The translations under genes were made by a program, and so were the position numbers. A DNA stretch of 64,000 nucleotides from Kappaphycus alvarezii (Eukaryota; Rhodophyta; Florideophyceae; Gigartinales; Solieriaceae). The notes beneath the pieces were generated by a model. That model was not told the DNA's origin and did not search any database. It was given only the letters and a program-made list of their open reading frames with translations. The DNA is taken from the NCBI GenBank assembly GCA_002205965.3, contig NADL03000012.1, positions 620,001 through 684,000 on the forward strand, in the 5' to 3' direction. Shown here piece after piece: positions 13,701-25,914 of this stretch (the first letter of the stretch is position 1; each line of letters starts with the position of its first letter).

Positions 13701-15089
13701 GAGGACCAGCACCGGAGAGCAGTACCCAAGCAAGAAAATTGAGACCAATTCCGCGAGCGTTCCTCGCCCTACCGGCTCAAGCAGGGCCCGCCATGAAGTT
13801 TCCCGTCTGTCGGGTCACCAGGATATCAAAAAACTCGTGTAACGGGAGTAGATTTAACTCCAATATGCAGGAGATATGAGTTGATACGAGGAGCTATGCT
13901 GGTAAGGAGCAGGATAACCCTTACAATGGATTAACTCTGTACAAACTTCATATATTGATAACGCTATGGTCCGTGAGGTCGATAAAACGATACATGATAC
14001 AAAAGATTATTTCTTACGAGCTTCTTTCTTCGTCAAACTTAAGACAGAAGGTACGATTTTTTCACAAGAAGTTCAATAAACTCTTCTATGGATGCAAAAA
14101 CGTCTTCGGTTATCGTCGAAGCACAAGAGTAGCACTATGCTTTATTACATACGCACGACTTCGTCGCACAGTTGTCCAACCATTTTAATAATTAAGAGTA
14201 GCAAACTTTCTAAGTAGGCATGACTAAACTTTACGACGCCTGAGAATCTTCATGTCCTCTAGAACAAGGTTTACGATTACCAAGGGCATTTTTCGTTCAA
14301 CATTTACTTCAAAAAGAAAATTATCTGTGAGAGGGGGAAATTTGGGTACTTTGATTTTGAAAAGTAATGCCATTCACTGATTTGAGGCCATATTTTCCAG
14401 TGGTAATTGAGGAAATCGGTTGTAAGTTTTCACAGTAAGAGATTGGAATCATACCCACGTTTCCCTAGAAAGCGGCTGGACTCCAGCAATCAGGAAGGAA
14501 GTATTGAAAATTGGTGTTGCTCCCGCGTGGCTCTGAGAAAAAAATTCTTTAACCTTTCAATACATCTCCACTGTCCTCGCTGCCACATTAGGTATCTGTG
14601 AGATCATGCATGCAGATTTTTCTACTTGATTGAATTTCTTAGGTGTCCTGCCAAGCAAAGAGAAAGTGTTCGCACGTTAGATGTGCAATAACTGTTGTGT
14701 AGCCAATAAGAAGAACAATGTTTGGCCAAGAATTATGATCCCGAGATCCATGTAAAGATCTGTACATGGTCGATGATTCGGGTCTCAGGAGCCATGTATA
14801 GAACTTTCTATGGCTCTGGGTCACAACTTGTGTGCATCGCACTGCAGTACAGTGCGGAAGGCACACATACCGGGCAAAACGACACTATAATGGCTCATTT
14901 TTAACTATATTCTAGATTTTGGTATAATTTCGTGCTCTTTAAGTTTCTCAGTTGCCCAAAGAAAGTGTAGTCAAGGGGGTTTCGGGCCTCCACGAAAACC
15001 TCTACACCTAACACCACGAGACCCAAAGAAAACCACACCCCAAACCCCGTAATCATAACACCACCACATAGCCTCCTCATAACTCCTTT
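7744..15089. other. no gene recognised
   Basis: Over 7 kb with only small, mostly overlapping ORFs. The larger ones (8374-8721 minus, 11194-11550 plus, 11892-12356 minus, 12834-13076 plus) showed no known domain on reading, and none has supporting neighbours. 10.4-11.1 kb is more GC-rich than its surroundings but gives no tRNA-like or rRNA-like fold by eye. The last few hundred bases before 15090 may be the 3' end of the transposase fossil that follows. Confidence 0.35.
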
Positions 15090-16719
15090 ATGATCCTCAA
15101 AGCAGTGGCGTCCCTTGTCTTTTTGGACTTACAGTGCTTATATCTAAGTTCAAGTGGGCAGTTGCGCCACTTCTCCTGCGAGGAAGGCACAAAATTTGTG
15201 TTTGCTGAGCTTTGTTGGATTAAAGACATCAAATCTGCCGGTGATAGTATATCCCGAGTTAGTAGCCTTCGTTTTATTTGTCCAAACTCGACGTCGTAGA
15301 AGTTCTTTTAGTGTCCTGCTATCAGAAAATTTAAGATAACCTCATCCTCCAAACTAAACAGAACCCTAAATGCACAGTACCATAGTACATAATGATTCTT
15401 GTTTTGCCCTGCACAGTTAGCAGCGTAGAGTTTTCAACGCTTTGCACTCGCAGAACAGTTTCCATCCCTCATAACGTAGCTTTAAATGTGATGAACCGTA
15501 GAAAATACTGCATCTACCGTTTTATCATTCAGCCAATGGCCCTCTGGCAATCCAATCACAAAAAAATGACTTCATTTGCTTGAAGAGGCACCAAAGATAT
15601 CAAATTTTAGACTGTTAATGAAGTGAAGCTGTTCGGGTTACTTCAAAAGCGTGAGGAGCCATAACTTCTCTGCAAAGTCAAATACAAGATGACACACGTC
15701 TCCATCTATAATTTCTTGGAATTCCTTCTGACACTGCTTGTAATGTAAAAAAACTCGGTTTTAGCCTGTTCCAAATGGGCGGTAAGTGCATTTTTGTAGT
15801 CACATAAAGGTTCGAGAGCGTTTCCTTTAAAGTAGTGCAAGTTTCGCAAAAGTCTGATCCAACTGCTGCAATCCGAAGGGTTAGCAAGTCGGAGTCCCAT
15901 TATCTTGAGAGCAAATTGAAGTGAATTGGGGTGGCTGATTTCTTTAGTCTTGGACGGAGAGAAATTATCCCTTGAACAAGCCCTAACCATGCTTCTTTGT
16001 TTGATAAGTATAAAATAGTTTTAGAATAGCTGCTTTGGAGGAGACGTAGAGATAATTCATTGAGCGAACCACATCCACGAGGGCATTCAATTCTAGAATA
16101 TGTAGCTAATTGCATCAAATAATCATGTAGGTAGCCCTTTAGGACAATTGCTATGCTTCGTTTTGTTAAACGTCTGGAAGAGGGTTTGTTCCGACATCTC
16201 TTGCATGACGTCGAATGGTTTCATCAGACAAACTTAGTATGGCAGTGAACGTCTGGGGGCAAACGCGTTGCCCTTTCATGGAGAAACAGGTGGTTCCACG
16301 TCCCGTAGTCGGCTTGCTTTGTAGACTACTATAACCGCGCTTTTGAGTTGCGATCGTTGCGTCGGTAAGCAGCATTTTGGGAGTTCCCCTAGGCGATGTT
16401 AGTGCAAAGAATATAGACAGTAAGAAACGCACACGGTCTGCCTTGTTCATTTCTGCGGAGCCAACCGCCAGTTCAAAAGCTTCGGGTACTTGAAAACGGA
16501 CATGTTTACATAAATTAGTCGCCAGACGGCAGCAGTGGATTCTTTCAATGTTAAGAATGATTCTTTTTCCCTCTCTTCGTGTTTTTCGTTCGTAGTATTG
16601 CGAAAAAGTTCTTCTTCAGGCAGAAAGCCTGTTGCATCCATTTCAGCTTCGTAGTCTGACGTTATCTTGCCTGTGTGAGATACGCCAGCTCTTCCTACTG
16701 GAATCACTGACACCCCCAA
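15090..16719 (-). mobile_element. DDE-type transposase fossil with GQNKN motif
   Basis: Decayed transposase read on the minus strand from high to low coordinates. An acidic N-terminal part (from about 16719) is followed by GQRVCPQTFTAILSLSDETI (about 16195-16270). Next comes SDFCETCTTLKE with a CxxC pair (about 15818-15865) and a following stretch ALTAHLEQAKTEF. Then QLHFINSLKFDIFGA (about 15590-15635), then NCAGQNKNHYVLWYCAFRVL (about 15360-15420) and LNFLIAGH followed by FGQIKRR (about 15270-15340). This order matches a widespread but poorly named eukaryotic transposase-like family whose core motif is DNCxGQNKN; here the leading Asp is Ala. Stop codons and frame changes occur throughout. 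I saw no terminal inverted repeats. Family recognition is from remembered motif patterns, so the superfamily name is left open. Confidence 0.65.
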
Positions 16720-18359
16720 ATCCAGTAGCGCTGAGGGATGCTACTACTTCTTCAGCATTTAAAATAGTTTCCATGGTAGTACTTGATAGAGCAAATGTGA
16801 TTGAGAGCATAAGCGATAGAGGGATAAAGTTACCAAGGGATGCCAGAAAGGCAAGTGCTACAGCCCAAGGCATTAAACGTAAATATAAATGAAATTTTTT
16901 TCCGGAAGCAGTTTTTGTTTTTGATGATTTCTGCCCTTTCCTCTCAGCTTTATTCTTAGGTTTCACGGTGTCCTCAATTATTTTGCAGCCAATAACGGAG
17001 GGCAAGTATGTTTTATTTAATCAGATAATTTTGACAAACAGAATCTACGTGAAAAGATGAAGACAGCTATGTATGTAATCAAAATCTTCGAAAATAGCCA
17101 TAAACAACTTTTTTTCTTGAAACATACCCGTATGCGCAGTGATTTCCTCACTTAGGAGGCCTTCATATCCAATGAAAGGAACAGTAAGAAGTATACTGAA
17201 GCCCTTAACGACTCATGAAGACCATCCTCAGTAAAGGGAGCTGATAAGTCGGGAGGAAGTGGAAGGACTGGTTAATGATTCTACTGAATTTAACGAGGAA
17301 AACATCAACAAGTTAATTATACAATAGCAGATTCTACTAACGATCCCCTCATCTACGATAAATTAGGATAAGGTTCCACATACTCTGGATGTAAGTACAG
17401 TTCTGTCAAGACCTTTTCTTCTTCGCAAGGCTCCAGCCGACCGGATCCGGTTGCCCGGAGCTCAGAGCGCCCGTTGCTCGTTTCTGCCATCATAACACCG
17501 CTCTTGGATCGTCTCTAGCCCCTTTTACTCCTCAATAGCAAGCCCAGACCGTCCTTCTTGTACTATCGCTTACAAAGTCGTGACGGTCACTGAAAGGAAG
17601 AAAAAGCGCAGAAAGAGTAGGAAGCCGATATTTTTTTCGCATCTGTGTCAATGCGGGATAGCGGGCGACTCAGGACCCAGGTTGAAGGCATATAGGAGTA
17701 AATGAAGGCTAAAAGAAAGCAGGAAACACCCACGTTCCTAATCCTGCGACCTAACCTTCACCTTCACCCAGGATATCGACATCGAGACTCATGGTAACAG
17801 CAACGAACACCGTAGGAAGCTTTCCTTCCCCGCTGAAAAACAAGGCTTTTAGAACTTTCTCTTTCTATAGTGAGTTTCTCAGTATATATTTTTAGCTTAA
17901 AAGAGGGATTCAAAACAAAACAAACAAAAATAAGACAAAATATGAAAAATAAGAATAGTAACAGACGAAAAGCAAACAAAAAAAGCAAAAAGAAGAATAA
18001 AGACGCAGCCAGTACTTCCATAAAACGTTAATCTTAGTAACTGTCTCCAAAAAGGGCTAAAAATACCCCTCTACTTTATTGTACATTGGTGACTGATGCC
18101 ATAGAAACCCCCCATAAAGCAATTTAGGCCACATGTGTACGGTATAATTAGAAAAAACCCTCCCAATCAAGAGAAAGTATAAATCAAGAATCAAACTGGG
18201 GAAATATTTTATAAGAAAGAGAAAATCCCAGTAATTAAACTCAAAAGTTTATTTTTGAGACTGCTTGTTGCATTAGGACACCGATCTAATTTACTACTAC
18301 AAAAGGAATCTGATATAAAATTAATAACCAATAACCCCTCTCTGCTAGAAAAATGACGT
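16720..18359. other. no gene recognised; A-rich tract
   Basis: The first part may hold the extreme N-terminus of the transposase fossil (an open minus-strand frame reaches 17005). A strongly A-rich tract lies at about 17912-18003. It reads as a hydrophobic minus-strand ORF only because of its base composition. Nothing else is recognisable. Confidence 0.4.
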
Positions 18360-19293
18360 CTAAACAACGCTTATGCATAGATAAAGTGAGTCTCTGAATT
18401 TTTTCATCTATTGAGCTCCAATGGATGTTGATACAGTCCATAAATTCGGAAGTAGAGCTAAATTGGCTGTTTCTATCGTATACTTCCTGATCCAGTATAT
18501 CCCACAGATTTTACATAGGATGAGGACTTAGTAATTCTCGTACCAATTCGTGAGCATGTTTGTTTGAGATTGAAGCCAGGCTTTTACGAGTAAGGAATCA
18601 TAGTCGGGTGCATTATCCAGCTGGTAGACCCATTAAACTGGAAAATTATCGCCTGTCCACGGAAGTAGCCCATACTACAACATAATCATCGATTTATGTC
18701 TATAAAGGCGTCCTACCAATACAACAAAACTCTACCTAAACCATGATTCCGTTATCACCATTGTGATGCTTGAAAACTACTAACTTCTCTTTCGTAATAT
18801 CGTGGGAATAACTCCTTAAACCATCCTGACCATCACAGTTGAGCCTCTTCCTGTCACTATGCACCAAGCGCCCCTATCAGTCATACTTTTTTGTTGCAAA
18901 TCTCCGTGCCCATTTCAAACGAGCGTCTCGATGACTCTCAGTCAAAGGCGATTGAAAATTCTCCCTTTGAAAGCGAAAAATTATGCTGCTATTAAGAAAA
19001 GCGCGGGTGCGGCTCGTAAAGATAAGAAACTGAAGCTCACTGCTGAGGACTCTACAAGTTTTGATTGAATTTGATGGTTCTCGCATTGGTCTACGCTCAT
19101 CTTGGGCTGTATTTTTCGAAGGTTTGTTCGCTCTTTTTCTGGTCATGTACGCTCAGGGATTGACAAGAAAGGATCAAATGGCATTTCGCGAACGATTGGG
19201 CCATTTTGAAATTGCGGAAAGAGAGTGACCCTCTTTTTTGAGAGCGGATGCTTGCAAACGCTCGGTATTGGTAAGTTGACTGTCTCTTATCAT
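18360..19293 (-). mobile_element. Tc1/mariner transposase fossil 1
   Basis: Minus-strand transposase read from an ATG at 19293-19291. The N-terminal helix-turn-helix region has TNTERLQASALKKEGHSLSA and PNRSRNAI (about 19180-19275), a linker with SKNTAQDERRPMREPSNS, and the second DNA-binding part ending ESHRDARLKWARRF (about 18890-18945). The catalytic domain has HSDRKRLNCDGQDG with the first Asp (18821-18861), then QLDNAPDYDSLLVKAWLQS with the second Asp (about 18560-18625), after a frame change. The last part reads NLWDILDQEVYDRNSQFSS (about 18440-18510), where the normal PDLNPIE motif has become SPHPM-stop, so the third acidic residue is lost. Several in-frame stops confirm that it is dead. 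Domain order and spacing are typical of Tc1. Terminal repeats were not found. Confidence 0.85.
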
Positions 19294-20440
19294 TTTTTTG
19301 CTGAAAAATTCAGGGAGGGCAATTGTCGGATGTGTTTCAGCCGGGAACATATTACGTTTACTTTAATCCAGCAAGAGATTTGGCAAAACAGGAACCTGTG
19401 GTGTCCTATGAAAACAATCACCCCTAAAAATACATTTTTATATAAATAAAAGTTCAAAAAATGAATTATATAAGCAGTTCATGTTTTTCCCTTGTTTTAT
19501 GCGACCTGCCGGTTGGCAGATTATTTTTTAATTTTGCTGCATGCGCGGCGGTGCGCCAGTTTATTAGGGGGTACACAAATGCATCAGTCAGCAGTGTATA
19601 TGAAACTGTCAGTACTGTAAAGTGTCATACAACTGCTACTGTAATTAGTGTTATTGAGAAAATAATTCTACTTTTGCGTAAGGGCTCCAGAATTGTGATG
19701 TGGCGACACTGCAGCCGGCAGGTTCTTTTGATCACCTGACAGGAGCTTTCGACTGCAGAAATCTTTTCCTCGGAATTCTGCAATTAGATCGCCCCAGGCA
19801 TGCTACTGACATTCCGTTGGCGCCTTTTACTTTTGCACTCTTGCGCAAATGACTCACACGCCCTCCTCTAATCCCGCAAAGCTAGCCTCATGTTCATTTC
19901 ACTTGCGTTCGATGCTCTCAGAGGCCATTTCGACCCGAACTGCCACTTTCCTCACTAAACATACCACACGCTTCTCATATTGGGCTGGGCTCACTAAGCG
20001 TCTGGTCCAGAGGATGTAGCATTTATTCCAGACTCCAGGTCTTGAAGGTGTGTAATCGCCTCTAGAACGAGCTTTAGTCGCAATCTTTCTGGTGGAACTC
20101 GATCCAATTTTGCTAGGTGATTGCGAATTTACGTCGCGACGAATCTAGGTTGCGGTTGGCCTCTATAATCCGTGGGTGTTATATATGTGCTACGACTCCC
20201 CTCTCCCTTTAGGATGACGGAGGGGGTAGCAGCTGTTTAAGTTTTTGTTTTGCATGTGTTTGTGGACAGCGAGAGAATCTGTGGAGAGGCCGTTGAGTGA
20301 CGGTGAAGACGGGGAATGGCGGTCAGAATCGAGGTCCTTGAAGGTTGCCATGTTATAAATACAAGAGAAAGTATTGCAGAACGTGTTTATTATGTTATTC
20401 GATGCGTGAGACGCTAGTTTCTGGTTCGTTTCTAAAAGCA
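19294..20440. other. no gene recognised
   Basis: Short ORFs only (for example 19461-19739 plus) with no known domain. This flank should contain the 5' terminal repeat of the Tc1 fossil if it survives, but no convincing partner to sequence near 18.0-18.3 kb was seen. Confidence 0.4.
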
Positions 20441-20524
20441 CCCAATGGAAAAACGGCATTTCTTGCCAAGTATTTAGCTGCCCATGTCCAAATACTTGGC
20501 AAGAAAAGCCGTTTCACCATTGGG
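20441..20524. repeat. 35-bp imperfect hairpin (14-nt loop)
   Basis: Left arm 20441-20475 begins CCCAATGGAAAAACGGCATT. Right arm 20490-20524 is its reverse complement with 3 mismatches in 35, separated by a 14-nt loop. A long, slightly mismatched stem with a short loop looks like a small foldback transposon or a miRNA-type precursor. There is no surrounding gene and no clear target-site duplication. Confidence 0.9.
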
Positions 20525-21926
20525 TATACCCATTCCACACGTGTACTATTGCCGAAACTCACAATAATAACCTATTCCAGCAGGAGTGCGTCATCTCTTG
20601 AGGAATGGTTGTGCCACGTAAATGTTAAATTTTCATTGAATATGACCCGAATTTTGCACGCATAGTTTGAGTTTTTGGAGTTTAAGGTGGATTCCATCGC
20701 GCGGAAGCACAATATTTCGTAATGTGGGAGGAGTAACTTTATGGCATCAGTAAAACGGGTGTCCGCTGCAAGATCCGACTATATTGCTAGCTAGGTGCTA
20801 ACCGGGTGGTCCACGTCGGCCACGTGCAGCGACATATGGAAATTCAGGTTCGCGAAACAAAGTCTATTCTGAACCTAGCTCTGTGGTTATAAATACGCCT
20901 TGATGAAAAGCGACAGTGGAGGGTGCACATACGGTAAATAATAGTGTTTTAACTCCCCCGAGCATGATCTTTTCATGATCCCTTCATCCGGTTTGGTGGA
21001 ATGAAATCCACCTGTTTGCTGTACTGCGCTGTTATGGTACGGTAGTAAAAGCAGCAGTTAAATGTGCTCAACTTTGAACTGTAAGGAAGGCTCTATTACT
21101 TTTTCATGACATAGGGTACTGTACTTGTTATGAATTGTCCTTACAGTCTTCGGTACAGAAAGAATATACAATTAAATCAAGCTTTACAGATTATTTACTG
21201 TGCCAGCCAGGTGTTTCTGTCAGTATCTTTTTTGGAAAAAATTATAAAAATATGAAAATCTTTCGGCTCGCCAGGAGTCCACTTTATTGTACCCGGCAGA
21301 TAAAGTACCTTGCCACGTACTGTTTAGTAACCATTATTGTACTGATTTTCATGGGTGCTTTTTACATATCATGGAATAGAAACCATTTTTAATAAAAGCT
21401 TATGGTGGTTCCCTTTAATAGCATGCAATGAGAGTTAATAAGGGGCTATCTGCACTTTGTTCAACCCGATCATACTGCACGTGTAGTGTATAGATGTACA
21501 CCAAAAGGCCAAAATTTTGAAAAGTATGAACGTTCAGTTGTTTGGAACTTAGCCGTTCGGCTAATCAAGTTTGTAAACGAAAGGCATCGAAAGAACATTG
21601 AAACAAAAAAAATGTACAGGACAAGAATCATAAAAAATGAGATAAATTTACAAATGTAGTGTTGGATGGAAAAAAAATTAGTACTATGGTTCTGTTTTTC
21701 CTTCTGGTTGGGGTCTCGTGTTCGGTCTGGCTCGGCGGGAAATGAATTGTTTGCCGCGAACCAATTAAGCCCTTTCCACAAAGCCCTCACATTCCTGTAG
21801 ATATCTCGGCAACCCGCACGCTACGCCTCCTCGCTTTTCCTGCACACTCACTTCCAACGACGAATCATGACATCACACTCACTTCCAAAATGTCAACTCA
21901 ATCATCCTCAATCAGCCGCTTATAAC
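20525..21926. other. intergenic; 5' flank of SET gene
   Basis: AT-rich with small ORFs of no recognisable family. 21135-21392 plus has one hydrophobic segment and 21470-21790 minus is similar; neither is supported. A GTACTGTAC element at about 21117 resembles the palindromes found upstream of other genes in the island. Composition becomes more C-rich from about 21.8 kb, just before the SET start codon. Confidence 0.4.
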
Positions 21927-23703
21927 ATGCCCAAGAGACAGCGAACTGCCCCGGACCGACCCATCAAGCGAAAGAGATTCAAGCAAGCTCCGAATCCTAC
22001 CCACAGCAAAACGGAACTTAACGACAACACGCACCCAAGTACCGTTAACGGCAAAAAAACCCAAGCTGCGGACATTCACAAGCCATGTCTTCCTCCCACA
22101 CAACGCTAACAATTCCACTTTTCCCTCCATCGATGATCCAAGTCCTCTCGTCTTCTCCCGCCTCCTTGACAACATCACCCAACATATTTTCACCCGTCGA
22201 AAACAGCGCCTTGAGGCCACCCTCAACAACCGCGTTTTCACTCACCTCAACACTCTTCCACCGCGAACAACTCACGTTCCAAGCTCCGCCTGTCCGCCGT
22301 CTCAATGAACCCTTCCCGCCCTACCTCCCGCTCAAAATCACATCACAATCCCGCACCCCATTCAAGCGCCCTCGCAGACCTCAACTACTATCTCGATGGG
22401 CCCTCCACCACCGCCAAGCATTCCACTACCCGCCACTCTCCAACTACTTCCCCGTCATCCTCTCAATACCCCTCCCACTCTCTAAACATCGCATCGACCG
22501 ATGCGTCTAACTGCAATGCTCATCCACATCCTCACTCTCCCTCTTCACGCCCCCGTTCTCGTTCGAAAGAAGTCTCTGCCCGTCCCTTGCTTTCCTCAAA
22601 AAGTCGAGAGAAGGATAGCCGCTCTTTCCGTCGGAAGCGTCCTCTTCCCGACTCGGACTCTTGCGATATCGAACCGCAAGACAGCCTCCAAAACTCTTCC
22701 ACCGAAACCTCGCATTTCTCCAGTCACTTCGAGCCCCTCTGCGAGTGACAGGAGCACAAAATCTCGCTTCTCCAAACGCCCAAGGTCATCCTCCCCTGTG
22801 GCTCCGCCCCTCATCTTCTTTCCGATACCAAGCCCTCCGCCAAATGCACATCCGCCCCAAGCAATCAGCTCTCTGTTCCTGTGAAGGCTGTGGCGCCGGA
22901 CCTTTGCGCACAGACGCCACCATCGCGCTCTGCCGAACCAGAACAAAGTCCTGAATCGTGTTACGGTGATGTGTTTGCGCGAGTAACGCCGCGCCGCCGG
23001 AGGGTAAGGAAACTCAACCAGATAATGAGAAAAATTTTGCCGTTTCTGAGAAAGAGTCAGACCATACTTGTACCTCTGCACGCACTGCAGGGTACAGGCG
23101 GAAAGACTGGCAATCGAATAGCCCGCCAGACCTTACCCGATATCATCGACAACACGACCATGTCAAGTTTTCGTCGCGTGATAATCGCTTGCAGCATCGG
23201 AAGTTCCGCAAATCGATCAGTCAAATCGATCCCAACCATAACTTTCTAAACGCGGACTTGCTCAAGCAAAGGAAAAGGGATGTGCAGTTTCGCAAATCTC
23301 GCATCCACGGTATGGGTCTTTTTGCACGCGAAAACATTGAAGCCGGTGAGTTTGTTCTTGAGTATATCGGTGAAGTGGTTCGCGGGCAGTCGCCGACCTA
23401 GGAGGAGAGAGTACACCCGACGGGGAATGGGAGACTCTTATTTGTTTCGCTTAAACAATGATTTCGTTGTTGATGCGACGCACCGGGGTTGTATTGCCAG
23501 GTTCATTAATCACTCTTGTGATCCAAACCTCGTCGCTAAGATTATTTGCCGTCAGAGGACAGAGTCGTATCGTCTTCTACAGTAAGAGGCCTATCAAGGG
23601 TGATGAGGAACTGACCTACGACTACAAGTTTGATTACGAGGATGAGGACAAGAAGATCGATTGTCACTGCGGAGCCTCCACCTGCCGCAAGTTTTTGAAT
23701 TAG
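21927..23703 (+). CDS. Set1/MLL-type SET-domain histone methyltransferase (frameshifts in assembly)
   Basis: Likely histone H3 lysine-4 methyltransferase, the catalytic subunit of a COMPASS-like nuclear complex. The ATG at 21927 opens a very basic N-terminus ([20 protein letters not shown]), a probable nuclear localisation signal, followed by a long Ser/Pro/Arg-rich region. The C-terminus has an n-SET-like stretch [70 protein letters not shown] (23499-23528), ELTYDYKF and a post-[16 protein letters not shown] ending at the stop (23662-23703). All S-adenosylmethionine and substrate-binding motifs are present. The frame changes at least at about 22.1, 22.3, 22.75, 22.96, 23.385, 23.40 and 23.55 kb. 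Two of those in the SET domain are cured by one extra G (runs at 23384-23386 and 23401-23402), and the third by one C fewer at 23549-23550. At about 590 residues it is short for Set1 and shows no RRM domain. No intron was identified. Confidence 0.85.
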
Positions 23704-24377
23704 ACGGAAGGGCATTACTTGTTGTCGGGCTCATTCGTAACCCCTTGTTTAATCTGCATTAAAGCGTCATAGTATTATCTGCTTTTCGATTAACTTTCGA
23801 AACATGGAGGTGATCGTCTCAGTTTTTCTGTGCCAGATCAACCGTGGGAGCAAGCAGAAATATGACGTGAGGTGGTCTGATTGGATTGTCCGTTTGATAG
23901 CAAAGATATGCAGAAAACAGTTTGGGCCAGACCGCAGGCAGACTTGTGGTCAGCGGTTTTGTCTGTCACGCGGACCGTGTGCAGAACATTTTTGATGCGA
24001 TCCACAAGGAGTAGATTTATGTAGCTCATGGCTTTTGTAGTACCGCAAAATGAAGATGTGTTCTTATTTACGTTGCAAAGTGCCGCCGTGAATCAGTTGA
24101 TCACGCGAACTCAGCCCTTTCATCTGTCGCAGTAATCCAACCCTCAATTTTCCCCCACGAAAGTAGACACTTTGACGAAGCTGACGTCTATAACGTGCGT
24201 TGGTATCTAGACCACATGAGCGTGAATTCGACCGATTCATGAAGACGACCCGTTGCGTTCGAGAAGACATTCGGCTCAAAAAGTAGAAAAAGGCGGGGGT
24301 TCACACCACAGAAGGAATTTTAGGGACCGGATTTGGCACACGTCTGTTGATGGGATTCATTGGTATATTGGGAAGAA
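23704..24377. other. intergenic between SET and sulfotransferase genes
   Basis: About 670 bp with no supported gene; the two flanking genes are both on the + strand. A short ORF (23804-23995) has no recognisable domain. It should contain the SET 3' end and the sulfotransferase promoter, but no canonical signals stand out. Confidence 0.45.
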
Positions 24378-25702
24378 ATGAACGTGCCAACGAGCGGAAG
24401 GCGAAGACAGAGATTTTCATGGCTCACACTTCGGCCGCAATTCACAGTCGTTTACTTGATCGTAGTGCTGCTTTATCTTTACATCCTCGGGTCACATCTA
24501 ACAAAATGTCGGCGAGAGACGGATACCCCAACATCGGAATACATATCTGAGCGGATCCCACGATATCGACGGACGGGTTTTGGAAAAGCGAATCTGCCTG
24601 ATTCTGAAGTAGTTGAGAGAAATCAAAAGGTGCTTTGCAGATTGCGGGCAGATGCGCCGAAACGATGTCGTGCACATGCATATCCCGAAATCAGGGGGGA
24701 CTGCTTTGCTTTGGCGCTAAAGTCCGAGTGCCGCTGCAGGCAGATACCTCGTCCTCAGAAGGGATACTGCAAGGAGTGCCCACATGTGCTACCAGACCGT
24801 AATCGCCAAATCACAAAGCTCAACCAAAACCTTTGGACCCTTAGGAATGAGTCCTTCCATCCGCCTTACACAGAGAACTGCAAGACGTACAATGCTTCCT
24901 CGCGGTGGTTTGGTTTTCAAAAAAGAAATCGAACGTATACATTTTACTCTCAGAATCGGCTTACCTCTGGATGGCCATGTGGTGTGCATGTTGGATACGC
25001 TAGACTGAGAATGTGTTGTCATCGATTGCAGCTCCCTGGCGTCAAACATGTGATGGTGACGTTGTTTCGGAACCTTTGCAAGGTTCGTCTCGGAGTTTTA
25101 TCAAGTTGCTTACAATCGGAGGGTTATCTCGTCATGGGACTGGTGCATGAGTCGAATACCACCTCTTTCGATGACCGAGTTCTTCGGTATGCCTATTTCG
25201 TTTTCCCTTCCAGAGCCGCATGACAAAGCTGCTGAGCGGGAGTCCGATCCAAACCGGGGCTGCAGGTGCGGACTGGACCAACTCGGAAATAAGGCGCACG
25301 GCACTCGAACGAGCTCTGGGGGTGGTAGATAGCACTGAAGATTTCTTCTTCGGGCTTGCAGAAGAGCTGGAACTAACACTGGAGCTATTTCAGTTTGCTT
25401 CGCCGGTCATTTAAGGCCCACCAAGCTGCCATTCACATCAGAATTCATCTCATGGGGGATGTGCAAAAGTTGAACTTGGGCTCCATGATTTGAACGGCCA
25501 GCCATTGACTCTGACGAGAGAGCAACAAAGATTGTTCAAAAGAAACAACTACGAGGATGAGCAAGTGTATCAACAGGCGTCCAGGGTATTCTATGAACGG
25601 ATAGAGGCAATGCGATCCCTCAAGATGCTTGGTTCGGACCTTGCCGTGGACAAAAAGTGTTCACAGCTACTGGAATCGGAGACGGGCTTCGGTTTGCTTT
25701 AG
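24378..25702 (+). CDS. carbohydrate sulfotransferase, heparan 6-O-sulfotransferase-like, type II membrane (frameshifts)
   Basis: Predicted Golgi enzyme that moves sulfate from PAPS to a polysaccharide or glycan. From the ATG at 24378, a short basic tail (about 19 residues) is followed by a signal anchor FTVVYLIVVLLYLYILG. The 5'-phosphosulfate-binding loop is HMHIPKSGGTALLWR (about 24676-24720), in a different frame from the N-terminus. Then come SGWPCGVHVGYARLRMCCHR and VKHVMVTLFRN (about 24963-25073), FARFVSEFYQ and WDWC (about 25075-25145, another frame), MTKLLSG and FFFGLAEELELTLELFQFA (about 25220-25400), and a C-terminus LTREQQRLFKRNNYEDEQVY with YERI. The motif order matches the HS6ST/PF03567 group. 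The two-base shift at RN/FARF (about 25074) is explained by one C and one T missing from short runs. The acceptor cannot be read from sequence. It converges on the glycosyltransferase 213 bp away. Confidence 0.8.
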
Positions 25703-25914
25703 CTAAAATGGATAGGGAGGCATGTGTGGCATGATGAAGCTGCAATGGAAAATAATGTAATGCACTGCAGCAGGTAAATGGCTTGACGTCCCGTTGCTTA
25801 CGGACTCTGAACACACGTAGCATATCACCCAAAGCGCTGTTGGCCTCTAAACCTCTTCCAAACGCGCCGCATTTTCAAATTAGACTCAGTGACCAGCGAG
25901 GACACTTGATTTGC

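Noticed and set aside
22596-23081. 161-codon minus-strand ORF
   Set aside because: Antisense to the Ser/Pro-rich part of the SET gene and without any recognisable domain.
23384-23552. Programmed ribosomal frameshifting in the SET gene, as in Euplotes
   Set aside because: The shift sites do not share a slippery codon-stop context, and the same kind of single-base change appears between two copies of one transposon.
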